From Fusibacter sp. A1 (GTDB lineage Bacteria; Bacillota; Clostridia; Peptostreptococcales; Acidaminobacteraceae): a DNA stretch of 64,000 bases. Below, in pieces: positions 17,613-24,922 of the stretch; position 1 is the first letter of the stretch; every line of letters begins with the position of its first letter. A model generated the notes under the pieces. The model saw only the letters and a list, made by a program, of their open reading frames with translations. It searched no databases and was not told the origin of the DNA. The position numbers and the translations under genes were made by a program. The stretch covers positions 124,001 through 188,000 of the forward strand of contig NZ_QQWI01000009.1 in assembly GCF_004125825.1 (NCBI RefSeq), in the 5' to 3' direction.

Positions 17613-17719
17613 AAGAAGCCTCCCTATCTGATATTAAGTAAAACTAATCATGTTCTATCATATCATATTGGTGATTTTAACTCCACATGGGTATAGAAGA
17701 TAAAAAGGAGGTTGACTTC

Positions 17720-18040
17720 ATGTTATTAAATCAGAAATGTATCCCGTGCAGCTTAGGCACCCCGCCGCTTTCAAAAGAGGACATCGCAGGGTATTTGCCT
17801 GAACTCGATAACGACTGGATTGTCGATCAGAATAAACTTTTAAAAAGAATGATCGAATTCAAGAACTTTGCAGAATCCTTCGATTTTGTCTGCAAGATCG
17901 CCGACTTAGCCGAAGAGCAGGGTCATCACCCCGATATTCGTTTTGGGTGGGGATATGTGTCTATTCATCTAACCACACATAAGATCAACGGTCTTTCCGA
18001 ATCGGATTTTATCATGGCTGCCAAGATTGATGCGCTTTAG
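17720..18040 (+). CDS. phhB: Pterin-4a-carbinolamine dehydratase
   Basis: Small enzyme (106 residues) of the PCD/DCoH family, which dehydrates 4a-hydroxytetrahydropterin in pterin recycling. The family motif is present as GHHPDIRFGWGYVSIHLTTH: the His-His-Pro and the later His of the active site are intact. ATG 17720 (MLLNQKC) follows a strong AAGGAGG site, so the earlier in-frame ATG is not used. No aromatic amino acid hydroxylase is in the window, so its role in an anaerobe is unclear. A bidirectional terminator follows. Confidence 0.88.
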   Translation: MLLNQKCIPCSLGTPPLSKEDIAGYLPELDNDWIVDQNKLLKRMIEFKNFAESFDFVCKIADLAEEQGHHPDIRFGWGYVSIHLTTHKINGLSESDFIMAAKIDAL

Positions 18041-18051
18041 CTCTAATCATA

Positions 18052-18088
18052 TGCAAAAAAACACGTGCGATTTCGCACGTGTTTTTTA
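18052..18088. terminator. Bidirectional terminator between phhB and the hydrogenase-like regulatory operon
   Basis: Arms 18056-18070 and 18073-18087 (AAAAAACACGTGCGA and its complement) form a long stem with A- and T-tails for both strands. The TAA of the 53-residue membrane protein gene (18086-18088) overlaps the stem edge. Confidence 0.9.
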
Positions 18089-18247
18089 CATATCGTCAAA
18101 GTGTTTGACACCGGATATTCCTATAAGTACGATTCCTAGCCCAAAGCCGAATGCTCCTAAAAAGAAATTCGCCTGCATGGGCATTCCTTTTACAAAAAGT
18201 AGGATCGCCATGGTGATCAAGATGATGAATACGCCTATCCTCTTCAT
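18086..18247 (-). CDS. Small membrane protein, 53 residues, last gene of the hydrogenase-like regulatory operon
   Basis: Short frame, easily missed: MKRIGVFIILITMAILLFVK, then a GMPMQANFF turn and a second hydrophobic stretch GAFGFGLGIVLIGISG, ending HFDDM. This predicts two membrane segments joined by a short loop. Its ATG (18245-18247) overlaps the TGA of the HATPase gene as ATGA, the classic coupling arrangement, and its stop meets the operon terminator, so a real gene is much more likely than chance. Function unknown; it may anchor one of the operon's soluble proteins to the membrane. Confidence 0.75.
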   Translation of the reverse strand: MKRIGVFIILITMAILLFVKGMPMQANFFLGAFGFGLGIVLIGISGVKHFDDM

Positions 18248-18798
18248 TGGCTGTCGACCCCGATTTCAGTCAACCCCTCTGTCACATAGGCCTTTACCCA
18301 TTGCAACACATCCACTTCTGAAAGTGAGACATCCTCACCCAGCATTTCTCTCATTTCACTTGTCGACAGCGAAAAGGTCTTGCCGTTTCTCGTATGGAAA
18401 TAGTCCAAATCAGCTGATTCAAGCGATAAGACGATTCCGACAATCGTATTGGGCATATCTCCAAGCGGTGGTCTGTCGATATGGTCATACATGAACCATG
18501 CATCCACCTTTGTTCCAGCGCCCACAAGGGACGTGATATTGAAGTCCCCGCCGCACATTTCGGCATTAACTTTGAACATGGGCACGCCGAGTCCTACAGA
18601 CCTTGTGGTTCTCGTGGTGTAAAACGGATCGATCACCCTTTTGAGCGTCTCCTCATCCATTCCACATCCGTTATCTTCGATTCTTATACTCAATGTGTTC
18701 TCTTCCATATCCTCGTTGATATCGAGCGTGATCCTGTCAGCTCCCGCCGTGATGCAGTTTTGCACCAAATCTAGAATATGAAGTGCGAGTTCTTTCAT
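18244..18798 (-). CDS. HATPase-domain (histidine kinase-like ATPase) protein without a receiver or sensor part
   Basis: The 184-residue product is a GHKL ATPase domain: N-box HILDLVQNCITAGAD near the start, G1 box EDNGCGMD, G2 box GLGVPMFK and GAGTKV. There is no histidine phosphoacceptor, sensor or membrane segment. Residues 120-184 form an additional unrecognised region. Such stand-alone ATPases can act as serine kinases in partner-switching or as part of a split sensor. It follows the PHP gene directly and overlaps the 53-residue membrane protein gene by 4 bp. Confidence 0.85.
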   Translation of the reverse strand: MKELALHILDLVQNCITAGADRITLDINEDMEENTLSIRIEDNGCGMDEETLKRVIDPFYTTRTTRSVGLGVPMFKVNAEMCGGDFNITSLVGAGTKVDAWFMYDHIDRPPLGDMPNTIVGIVLSLESADLDYFHTRNGKTFSLSTSEMREMLGEDVSLSEVDVLQWVKAYVTEGLTEIGVDSQ

Positions 18799-19515
18799 CT
18801 ATTTGCCTCCAAATAGGGCTTTAAACAAGGCCTCTATCGTTTTTTCCTCTACATCGATATGGTGCACCGGTTCTGAGATGTTCACCAGCTCATGGGCGTC
18901 CGAATTGATAAGCATCTCATATTTTCTTAAATACAGATGCCTTTTGGTAAACTCAATCGGATCACACGCCGGGCTGAACTCCACCGACCTGATCGGAAGA
19001 TCCGGTGCGATGAAGCCTAGATTGGCAATCATACTGTATGACGCGCGGTCCAGATGACAAGGAATCACTCCGCCACCGCATCCGATCGCGCGTTCGATGA
19101 TCTCATCCACAGACAATTGGATGGATGCATAAAGAGAGTGTGTCAACGTTCCGATGACTTGGTCATCCGCATTTAAAATATTCTGATCCCCGAATTTTTT
19201 CGTATCATGAGGGATTTTCTGAATGTTACATATCAGTTCCTCATAAAATGATTTCAGTGAAGAAAACTCCTTAAACAAACAGAGGATGTGAACATCCTCC
19301 TTGGTTTGAACTTCTATTCCTGGAACCACTATGATAGGCAGTTCCTCAGCAACTTCAAGTGCCGCCTGCACATTTTCAATGGCGTTGTGGTCTGTGATCG
19401 CAATAAAATCAAGTTCCTTGATCACAGACATGTTCACAATATTGTTGGGCGTCATCTCCGGTTCCGCACAAGGCGACAGCGCGCTGTGTATGTGCAGGTC
19501 GTAGCTTGCCTTCAT
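18799..19515 (-). CDS. PHP-domain phosphoesterase
   Basis: Metal-dependent phosphoesterase of the PHP family, 238 residues. Metal ligands: DLHIHS at residues 6-11, ITDHNA near residue 40, the Glu in PGIEVQ, CHLDRA near residue 160 and the C-terminal NSDAHE. PHP members of this size often hydrolyse nucleotide or sugar phosphates; no substrate can be named. It sits between the DRTGG and HATPase genes with zero spacing, so it is a fixed part of the operon. Confidence 0.9.
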   Translation of the reverse strand: MKASYDLHIHSALSPCAEPEMTPNNIVNMSVIKELDFIAITDHNAIENVQAALEVAEELPIIVVPGIEVQTKEDVHILCLFKEFSSLKSFYEELICNIQKIPHDTKKFGDQNILNADDQVIGTLTHSLYASIQLSVDEIIERAIGCGGGVIPCHLDRASYSMIANLGFIAPDLPIRSVEFSPACDPIEFTKRHLYLRKYEMLINSDAHELVNISEPVHHIDVEEKTIEALFKALFGGK

Positions 19516-19854
19516 CTAGCGCAGACCACTTTCATAAAACCTTGTAAAAATAGCATAAGGGCTCTCCGAGGTCGAAAAGATCGGAATGTTCTTCTCGTTA
19601 GCCTTCTCAAGCGTCGCTGTTTCGACTGTAATCCCTTCAGGAATGATGATGCATGCCATATCAAGCAGTGAAGTAACTGCCAAGATGTTCGTATGGGTCT
19701 GAACCGTGATCCAAGCCTCATCCTCCTTGCCGTTTGCCATCACCCAGCTCAAAAGGTCGCAACATCCAAGAGATCTGATCTCTCTTGAAGTATCCACCCC
19801 GTCAGTCAACAGCTTATATCCAAAGTTATCTATCAGTGTTTGTAATGTGATCAT
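19516..19854 (-). CDS. DRTGG-domain protein (second copy in the operon)
   Basis: Single DRTGG domain, 112 residues. Similarity to the other small operon protein at 21572-21919 is visible: both begin with a short helix and a LLT/VLTG segment, have a central CDLLSWVMA or SDLMSDVLAY segment, then an ILAVTSLLDMACIIIPEG or MLDLKAIIFIRG core. DRTGG domains also occur in phosphotransacetylases, where they are thought to be regulatory. It overlaps the 3' end of the hydrogenase-like gene by 4 bp (ATGA), so coupled. Confidence 0.82.
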   Translation of the reverse strand: MITLQTLIDNFGYKLLTDGVDTSREIRSLGCCDLLSWVMANGKEDEAWITVQTHTNILAVTSLLDMACIIIPEGITVETATLEKANEKNIPIFSTSESPYAIFTRFYESGLR

Positions 19855-21098
19855 TTTGCTCCCTTTCTTACGATACAGTCTTCAAATTTCGCACGTCCTA
19901 AGACGACATCCTCTGCAAGAGATCTGCATGTCGGTGATCCACATGCTCCACAATCAAGTCCAGGCAGCGATTTGTGAAGGGCTTCTATCTTCGTCATTTT
20001 TTCTATCGCCTTTTTAAAGTCCTTATCAAGCTTTAGAATCTGATGTGGTTCAATCTTGTTGGTCCAAACGATATTTTCAAAAGAGCACATCGATTTTAGT
20101 TCCTCATCGGAGAAAATCGGAGGCTTCTTCGCTTGTTTTCTAATTCGGCTTTTTGCGATAAAAGGATTCTCCACATTAAGCGGTCCTCCGCAGCAACCAG
20201 TGACGCAGGCATAGCCTTCGATGAAATCAACACCTCTGAGCATTTCAAGATCCACTTTGTCCAGTACTTTGGTCACTTCATCAATGCCGTCGACTGCGAT
20301 ATAGTTATCGATATCAACCGCATAGGACTGACCGCCGACTCTTCCCCAGCCGATGCCTACACCGCTACCCATTTGCATATCCACCATGTCGCCGGTCATA
20401 CTGTCATAGAGCTTCAGCATTCTCGGATAGATGCTCTTCAGTGAGACCGCACCTGTCATCTGTGATTTATCCAGGCCTAGGGGCTTATAGATACTGGTAA
20501 CCTTGGCAGGACACTCGGTAATAAGAAATATCCCGATTTCTTCGTCCTTTAGGCCAGTTTTTGCCTTCACCAGCTGTCGCGCCTGTCTTGCAGCGACTTC
20601 CGAAGGCGATTCGATCGTAATGATATTGTCGATTAGGGACGGATATCTGATTTGGATCAGCCTTGTGACCGCCGGACAATAAGTGGAGATCAAAGGTTTT
20701 CTTTCCTCTTCGGCGTTATCGACATAGTCGTTCAGGTAGGCGGATATGATATCGGCAGCCCTAGACACGTCGAATACTTCATCAAAGCCCAGTCGAAGGA
20801 ATGTGTTCATCACACGATTCATATCGTATTCTGTCGGAAACTGACCATATAAAGAGGTAGCGGGAAGCGCCACTTTGTAGCGGTAGTTTGCCAAATCGCT
20901 TAAGACATCTGTTTTGGCATCCTTCGCGTGGAAAGGACACACTTTGATGCACTCACCGCAATCGATACAACGTTCCTCTATGATTTTCGCTTTTCCGTCG
21001 ATCACGCGAATAGCCTGAGTCGGGCACTTGTGCATGCAATTAGTACAGCCTGTGCATTTTTCTTTGTGTAAAAACACCGAATGCCAATATGCTTTCAT
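19851..21098 (-). CDS. [FeFe]-hydrogenase-like iron-sulfur protein with altered H-cluster motifs
   Basis: 415 residues: two [4Fe-4S] ferredoxin motifs (CTGCTNCMHKC, CIDCGECIKVC) at 15-55, a hydrogenase large-subunit-like domain at about 70-340, and a C-terminal cluster motif of the Fes/RnfB type (LDCGACGSPTC). Compared with the catalytic gene at 24923, L1 TSCSPGW is STYCPAV, L2 MPCTSKK is TECPAKV and L3 EVMGCEGGC is EGYACVTGCCGG: cysteines are largely kept but the active-site surroundings are changed. I infer a redox or H2 sensor, like the sensory group C/D hydrogenases, but without the PAS or phosphatase tail. Partner proteins are likely the neighbouring RsbW-like and DRTGG products. Confidence 0.85.
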   Translation of the reverse strand: MKAYWHSVFLHKEKCTGCTNCMHKCPTQAIRVIDGKAKIIEERCIDCGECIKVCPFHAKDAKTDVLSDLANYRYKVALPATSLYGQFPTEYDMNRVMNTFLRLGFDEVFDVSRAADIISAYLNDYVDNAEEERKPLISTYCPAVTRLIQIRYPSLIDNIITIESPSEVAARQARQLVKAKTGLKDEEIGIFLITECPAKVTSIYKPLGLDKSQMTGAVSLKSIYPRMLKLYDSMTGDMVDMQMGSGVGIGWGRVGGQSYAVDIDNYIAVDGIDEVTKVLDKVDLEMLRGVDFIEGYACVTGCCGGPLNVENPFIAKSRIRKQAKKPPIFSDEELKSMCSFENIVWTNKIEPHQILKLDKDFKKAIEKMTKIEALHKSLPGLDCGACGSPTCRSLAEDVVLGRAKFEDCIVRKGAK

Positions 21099-21123
21099 TC
21101 TCTACTCTCCCTCAGTATCGTAT

Positions 21124-21546
21124 TTACAGATAAAGTGTCATCACCAACTGTGTAAATACATCCACCTCTGATGTAATCTCAAAATCATCCGAGCATTTTT
21201 TCATGTTGGGTAATCCCATTCCTGCTCCGAATCCCAATTCCCTAATTTCACTTGTTGCCGTCGAAAATCCTTTTGTCATCGCAAGTTCGATATTCTCAAT
21301 TCCAGGACCGTTGTCTTTTGCTATGACTTTCACCCATTCAGGCGATATCAGACAAGTGATTTTTCCACCATTGGAATGGATAGCAATATTGATCTCTGCT
21401 TCGTATGTCGCAATCGCCACCCTACGAATAATCCCTGAATCAATACCAAGTTGTCTAAGAACTTTCTTTATGCTACTTGACGCTTCTCCAGCGACAGTAA
21501 AATCCATTGTTGGGACAGAAAACTCATATTTCATGCTTTCTTGCAT
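21124..21546 (-). CDS. RsbW-like serine kinase / anti-sigma-type ATPase
   Basis: 140-residue GHKL ATPase domain of the anti-sigma factor kinase type: N-box region RRVAIATYEAEINIAIHS, G1 AKDNGPGIENI and G2 GFGAGMGLPNMKKC. In spore-formers such kinases phosphorylate a STAS-domain antagonist or bind a sigma factor. No STAS protein or sigma factor lies nearby, so the DRTGG proteins or the hydrogenase-like protein may be the partners (inference). It is the second gene of the operon, 25 bp after the first DRTGG gene. Confidence 0.85.
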   Translation of the reverse strand: MQESMKYEFSVPTMDFTVAGEASSSIKKVLRQLGIDSGIIRRVAIATYEAEINIAIHSNGGKITCLISPEWVKVIAKDNGPGIENIELAMTKGFSTATSEIRELGFGAGMGLPNMKKCSDDFEITSEVDVFTQLVMTLYL

Positions 21547-21571
21547 GCCATTCTCCTATTCTATCAGTGAC

Positions 21572-21919
21572 TTAAACCGAAATACCTTTTAGTCCTTTGC
21601 TATACAAAATTCCGGATGCGGTGTACATGGTATATTTAGTCGCCAGCAATGTCATCTCGTGATCATTTGCAAGTGCGACCACATCTGCAGTAGGTTCTTT
21701 TCCCCTTATAAAAATGATTGCCTTTAAATCAAGCATTTCAGCCGTTCGTATTACCTGATGATTTACAAGACCTGTAATGAGTATGGTATCATCTTCGACA
21801 TATGCGAGCACATCGCTCATCAAGTCGGATCCGAACGCGTATTCATAATCACGATCCAGTGACTCTTTTCCCGTTAGCACTTCACACTCAAGTAGTTCAG
21901 CGATTTCCCTTAAAAACAT
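21572..21919 (-). CDS. DRTGG-domain protein (first gene of the regulatory operon)
   Basis: 115 residues with one DRTGG domain: the segment YEYAFGSDLMSDVLAYVEDD and the core LDLKAIIFIRGKEPT are typical. The start at ATG 21919 (MFLREIAELL) has GGAGG 6 bases upstream; a start 14 codons earlier lacks one. It is the first gene behind the promoter with the Rex-type operator. The domain alone gives no activity; small DRTGG proteins are often encoded next to [FeFe]-hydrogenases in Clostridia. Confidence 0.83.
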   Translation of the reverse strand: MFLREIAELLECEVLTGKESLDRDYEYAFGSDLMSDVLAYVEDDTILITGLVNHQVIRTAEMLDLKAIIFIRGKEPTADVVALANDHEMTLLATKYTMYTASGILYSKGLKGISV

Positions 21920-21966
21920 GTGGTCCTCCTGACATGGACTTTGTTTTGCTACAAATAGCAAAGTTA

Positions 21967-21984
21967 AAGTTAAAGAATTAACAA
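21967..21984 (-). promoter_or_regulatory. Rex-type operator at the transcription start of the hydrogenase-like regulatory operon
   Basis: The plus-strand 18-mer AAGTTAAAGAATTAACAA matches the Rex consensus TTGTTAANNNNTTAACAA at all but its first two positions. It lies just downstream of the predicted start of transcription, where bound Rex would block polymerase; Rex releases DNA when NADH is high, which suits a hydrogenase regulon. Confidence 0.65.
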
Positions 21985-21993
21985 TATTCTTCC

Positions 21994-22022
21994 ATTATAT
22001 CATACACCAAATAGTTAAAGCA
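21994..22022 (-). promoter_or_regulatory. Promoter of the hydrogenase-like regulatory operon
   Basis: Extended -10 TGATATAAT on the minus strand (hexamer TATAAT 21994-21999), 17 bases from a poor -35 TGCTTT (22017-22022). The weak -35 suggests an activator. Confidence 0.65.
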
Positions 22023-22044
22023 TGTAAATAGGGCGATTACGCTG

Positions 22045-22058
22045 TGAAAACGTTGTCA
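22045..22058. promoter_or_regulatory. CcpA-type cre site upstream of the regulatory operon
   Basis: TGAAAACGTTGTCA matches the cre consensus TGWAARCGYTWNCW at 13 of 14 positions. Its centre is about 64 bases upstream of the predicted start, a spacing at which CcpA activates some genes (for example ackA). A 7-bp inverted repeat ATCGTTT/AAACGAT follows at 22075-22096. The rest of the 22059-22240 gap shows no gene. Confidence 0.5.
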
Positions 22059-22247
22059 AGCATGATGTAAAAAAATCGTTTTCAGTTAGAAACGATAAGA
22101 ATTTGCTAAAGCCGTGCACATGATTAAGCATTCAAGATTTATTATACCACACTGCTAGGAGACGTATAAGCCTAACAATCCCTATCGTTCGAAAAGTCTG
22201 AATATAGCACATTTTCAAACTTCTTAATATTTCGTAACACTTGTAAA

Positions 22248-22281
22248 TGATATTGATAATCAATAGCGATGATGATATACT
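22248..22281 (+). promoter_or_regulatory. sodA promoter with overlapping Fur/PerR-type palindrome
   Basis: TTGATA (22253-22258), 17 bases, extended -10 TGA-TATACT (22276-22281). The -35 is inside the perfect 7-1-7 palindrome TATTGATAATCAATA (22251-22265); the offset 15-mer TGATATTGATAATCA (22248-22262) matches the Fur box at 12 of 14 positions. A Fur-family repressor would exclude polymerase. Confidence 0.65.
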
Positions 22282-22338
22282 TTCATTAGTAGATAGGCAG
22301 CAATGGCTATAGAATAAGGACTCACAAGGAGGTACACC

Positions 22339-22944
22339 ATGACACATCAATTACCTAAATTAAAATACAGCTATGACGCTCTCGAACCACATATCGATGC
22401 AAGAACCATGGAAATTCACCATTCGAAACATCATCAGGGTTACATAAACAATTTGAACGCAGCACTCGAGTCGTTGGATGACTTAAAGGAAATGCCCGTT
22501 GCCGATTTGCTTAAGCATTTGGAAATCGTTCCACAAGAGAAATACTGGACGGTTAGAAACAATGCGGGTGGTCACTTCAACCACAGCCTTTTCTGGGACG
22601 CCATGTCTCCAAATGGACAAGCTAAACCATCAGGCGAACTGTATTCTACGATTGTGGCAGTTTTCGGAAGCTTTGAAGCTTTTCAGGCGGCCTTCGAAAA
22701 AGCGGCGCTGGGCCAGTTCGGTAGCGGTTGGGCGTGGCTGATTAAGACTTCGGACGGCAACTTAGAGGTCGTCGGTACTCCCAATCAGGACAATCCAATC
22801 TCAGACGGACATCTACCCTTACTTGGAATCGATGTATGGGAACATGCCTATTACCTAAACTACCAAAACAGAAGAGCTGACTACGTAAAGGCCTTCTGGT
22901 CGCTAGTGGACTGGAATGTGGTGGAAAACAGGTTTAACTTTTAG
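22339..22944 (+). CDS. sodA: Superoxide dismutase, Mn/Fe family, Mn-type signature
   Basis: Dismutates superoxide in the cytoplasm. Metal ligands by alignment: His27, His82 ([10 protein letters not shown]), Asp165 and His169 ([11 protein letters not shown]). Gly77-Gly78 and Gln150 (TPNQDNP) are the Mn-type residues, so Mn or cambialistic use is more likely than strict Fe use. Length 201 is normal. ATG 22339 follows AAGGAGG. It is monocistronic, transcribed away from the hydrogenase-like operon, with a strong terminator. Protection of the oxygen-sensitive clusters nearby is a plausible benefit. Confidence 0.96.
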   Translation: MTHQLPKLKYSYDALEPHIDARTMEIHHSKHHQGYINNLNAALESLDDLKEMPVADLLKHLEIVPQEKYWTVRNNAGGHFNHSLFWDAMSPNGQAKPSGELYSTIVAVFGSFEAFQAAFEKAALGQFGSGWAWLIKTSDGNLEVVGTPNQDNPISDGHLPLLGIDVWEHAYYLNYQNRRADYVKAFWSLVDWNVVENRFNF

Positions 22945-22969
22945 GAGTATATACAATTAGGATGATAAG

Positions 22970-23009
22970 TAAAAACTAGGTCTCATTTAATGAGCACCTA
23001 GTTTTTTTC
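22970..23009. terminator. Bidirectional terminator after sodA
   Basis: AAAAACTAGGT (from 22971) pairs with ACCTAGTTTTT (22996-23006), with an inner CTCATT/AATGAG pairing; A- and T-runs on both sides serve sodA and the convergent gene. Confidence 0.9.
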
Positions 23010-23011
23010 TG

Positions 23012-23989
23012 TTATGCGTCGCAATACTTGATATCTCCGTATTCCTCCATAAACTCGACCTTGATCTGTATCATGGTCTGCAGCTCATTGATGAATAGGA
23101 ACAACCTCGCCCTGTCTTCAAACGCCTGCCTGGTCTGAGGAAGCTCGCCAAATCGATATTTGTCGAGTAGGACTTCAAGCTGCTCTAAAAGCTCCTTTCC
23201 TGTGTTGCATTCCCTGATTCCAGATGCCACGAGTTCGGTAAAAGCGCTCACATCCTTTGCCGCATCCTGGGTTAGAATCACGCCGTCTATATGCAATGAC
23301 ATGGCTTTGAGTCTATCATACTGTCGTTTGCGCATGACCATGTATTCCACATAGTAGCTGTTGTCGATAAAAAAGTAGTTGTTCATGTACTGGTAGGCAT
23401 AGGACTTACCTTCCCTAAGGGACTGCCTCAGTTCTTGCAGCGAATTTTCCCCGGCACTTAAGTCACAGGCGTTTTTCAGTTCAAGCGCGAAGACCTGAAG
23501 CACTTTCTTTATCTTTTCTTCGATTTCGAGCTGACTGGTCCTTACCTTGTTTTCCTTGCTTGGTATGTGCATGTTCAAAAGCAGTCCGCTTGCTATCCCT
23601 ATCCCCATCAGGGCGAATTCGTTGACCAGCGCGTGGGCTGTTATCTCACCATAACTCAAAAGATGCGTAACAAGGACGATGTTGGTCATGGTCCCTTCAT
23701 TCAGCTTAAGCGAATTGACGATCGGAATAAAGAGCATCAGGAAAATACCGAGCGTGTAGATATGGAATCCGAAAATCCAGAATGCCGACACTGCGATCGA
23801 CAAACCGATGACCGCTGACAATGCGCGTTTTCCGGCAACAATCCACGTTTGACGCTTGGTATCCAAAATGCTCAGTATGGCGATCAAACCAGCCGATACC
23901 GGAAAATCAAGACCGAGCATGGTGGCAACATAGATGGCCATCACAACACCGATACTTGATTTAAGCGTACGAAGCCCTAAAAATTTCAT
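23012..23989 (-). CDS. Aromatic acid exporter (ArAE/FUSC-like) family membrane protein
   Basis: 325 residues: an N-terminal membrane domain of about six helices (residues 10-140, beginning MKFLGLRTLKSSIGVVMAIY) and a C-terminal, charged, helical cytoplasmic domain of 180 residues. This two-part form is that of the DUF939/YgaE group of Gram-positive bacteria, related to FUSC and aromatic acid exporters. Substrate unknown. It starts 17 bp after the acetyltransferase gene, so probably cotranscribed with it. Confidence 0.8.
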   Translation of the reverse strand: MKFLGLRTLKSSIGVVMAIYVATMLGLDFPVSAGLIAILSILDTKRQTWIVAGKRALSAVIGLSIAVSAFWIFGFHIYTLGIFLMLFIPIVNSLKLNEGTMTNIVLVTHLLSYGEITAHALVNEFALMGIGIASGLLLNMHIPSKENKVRTSQLEIEEKIKKVLQVFALELKNACDLSAGENSLQELRQSLREGKSYAYQYMNNYFFIDNSYYVEYMVMRKRQYDRLKAMSLHIDGVILTQDAAKDVSAFTELVASGIRECNTGKELLEQLEVLLDKYRFGELPQTRQAFEDRARLFLFINELQTMIQIKVEFMEEYGDIKYCDA

Positions 23990-24006
23990 AAATAATCCTC
24001 TCCAGT

Positions 24007-24786
24007 CTATTCGTCAAAGAACATCACCGCATAGTCGGCGACAAAGACGAAGCCGATTTTTTCGTATAAGCGACCTGCCGCAGGGTTGTCGTAACGTAGA
24101 ACCGGTGTCTTACCTGCACTGATGATGTCTTTGCAAAGCTGCACCGAAATCGCCTGCGCACAGTGGTTTCTCCGATACTCAGGCAGCGTGGCTATACCAA
24201 CAAGGGTGCCGTAGATCGGATGTGAAGATGTCCACTCGCCTGCGGCCACGACTTTCCCGTCCATCTTGGCCACATATCCCTTAAGCAGTTTAAGATCAAA
24301 CAACATGCGCTGTTTTTCATCCTCGGGATCTATTTTCAACTCGAACGCGTCATTCTGAACGAGTATCTTTCCTGCGATATCTTCAAGCTGGAGCGGTTGG
24401 ATCGGACACGAATCGACCGCTCCAAGTTCGTTCAGATGGTCAAGACGCATCAGATGCGTGATCCACACCCGTTGATGCTCCATCTTTTCAGCTAATCCTG
24501 TGATGAGGTGGCAAGGTCCTGTGATCGCCCTTAGCTTGCGTCCTATCAAAAGACTTAAAAGCGGGTCATGATCCATTCCTTCCCTCTCAAACACATACGC
24601 GACTCCCTCGTAGATCGAGCAAGCTCCTGTAAGCCTTCCGCCCGCACTTCGCACCCATGTCGTGATACTCTGATTGAGAAATCCATGGGTGATAAGCAGC
24701 GAGGTGAAATTCACATTGAGCTCAGGGGAACCATATAAAAACTTGGCCAAATCGCCATATTCTTCTTTTGTGACCAAATGGTACAT
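24007..24786 (-). CDS. GNAT-family N-acetyltransferase
   Basis: 259 residues with a GNAT fold in the C-terminal half: GTLVGIATLPEYRRNHCAQA is the acetyl-CoA motif A, although the usual Gly-x-Gly loop is altered (RRNHCA). The N-terminal 130 residues are a second, unrecognised part, as in two-domain GNAT proteins. I start at ATG 24786 because GGAGGT lies just upstream; the ATG at 24798 would overlap that site. Substrate unknown. Confidence 0.75.
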   Translation of the reverse strand: MYHLVTKEEYGDLAKFLYGSPELNVNFTSLLITHGFLNQSITTWVRSAGGRLTGACSIYEGVAYVFEREGMDHDPLLSLLIGRKLRAITGPCHLITGLAEKMEHQRVWITHLMRLDHLNELGAVDSCPIQPLQLEDIAGKILVQNDAFELKIDPEDEKQRMLFDLKLLKGYVAKMDGKVVAAGEWTSSHPIYGTLVGIATLPEYRRNHCAQAISVQLCKDIISAGKTPVLRYDNPAAGRLYEKIGFVFVADYAVMFFDE

Positions 24787-24879
24787 ACCTACCTCCATCG
24801 TCTCTTAGTAACTTCATCATAGCAGATTGCCAAACCGTACTCAACACCCTAGGCCCTAATGGCTATACGACAAAATATA

Positions 24880-24912
24880 AAAATCCCCATTCCAGTTATA
24901 TGGAATGGGGAC
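24880..24912 (-). terminator. Terminator after the [FeFe]-hydrogenase gene
   Basis: TCCCCATTCCA (24884-24894) and TGGAATGGGGA (24901-24911) make an 11-bp stem with a 6-base loop; TTTTATATTTT follows on the minus strand. Confidence 0.9.
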
Positions 24913-24922
24913 TTTGTCGGTC

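Noticed and set aside
19851-21098. Second catalytic hydrogenase
   Set aside because: L1, L2 and L3 motifs deviate in residues around the H-cluster (STYCPAV, TECPAKV, EGYACVTGCC), so catalytic assignment is not supported.
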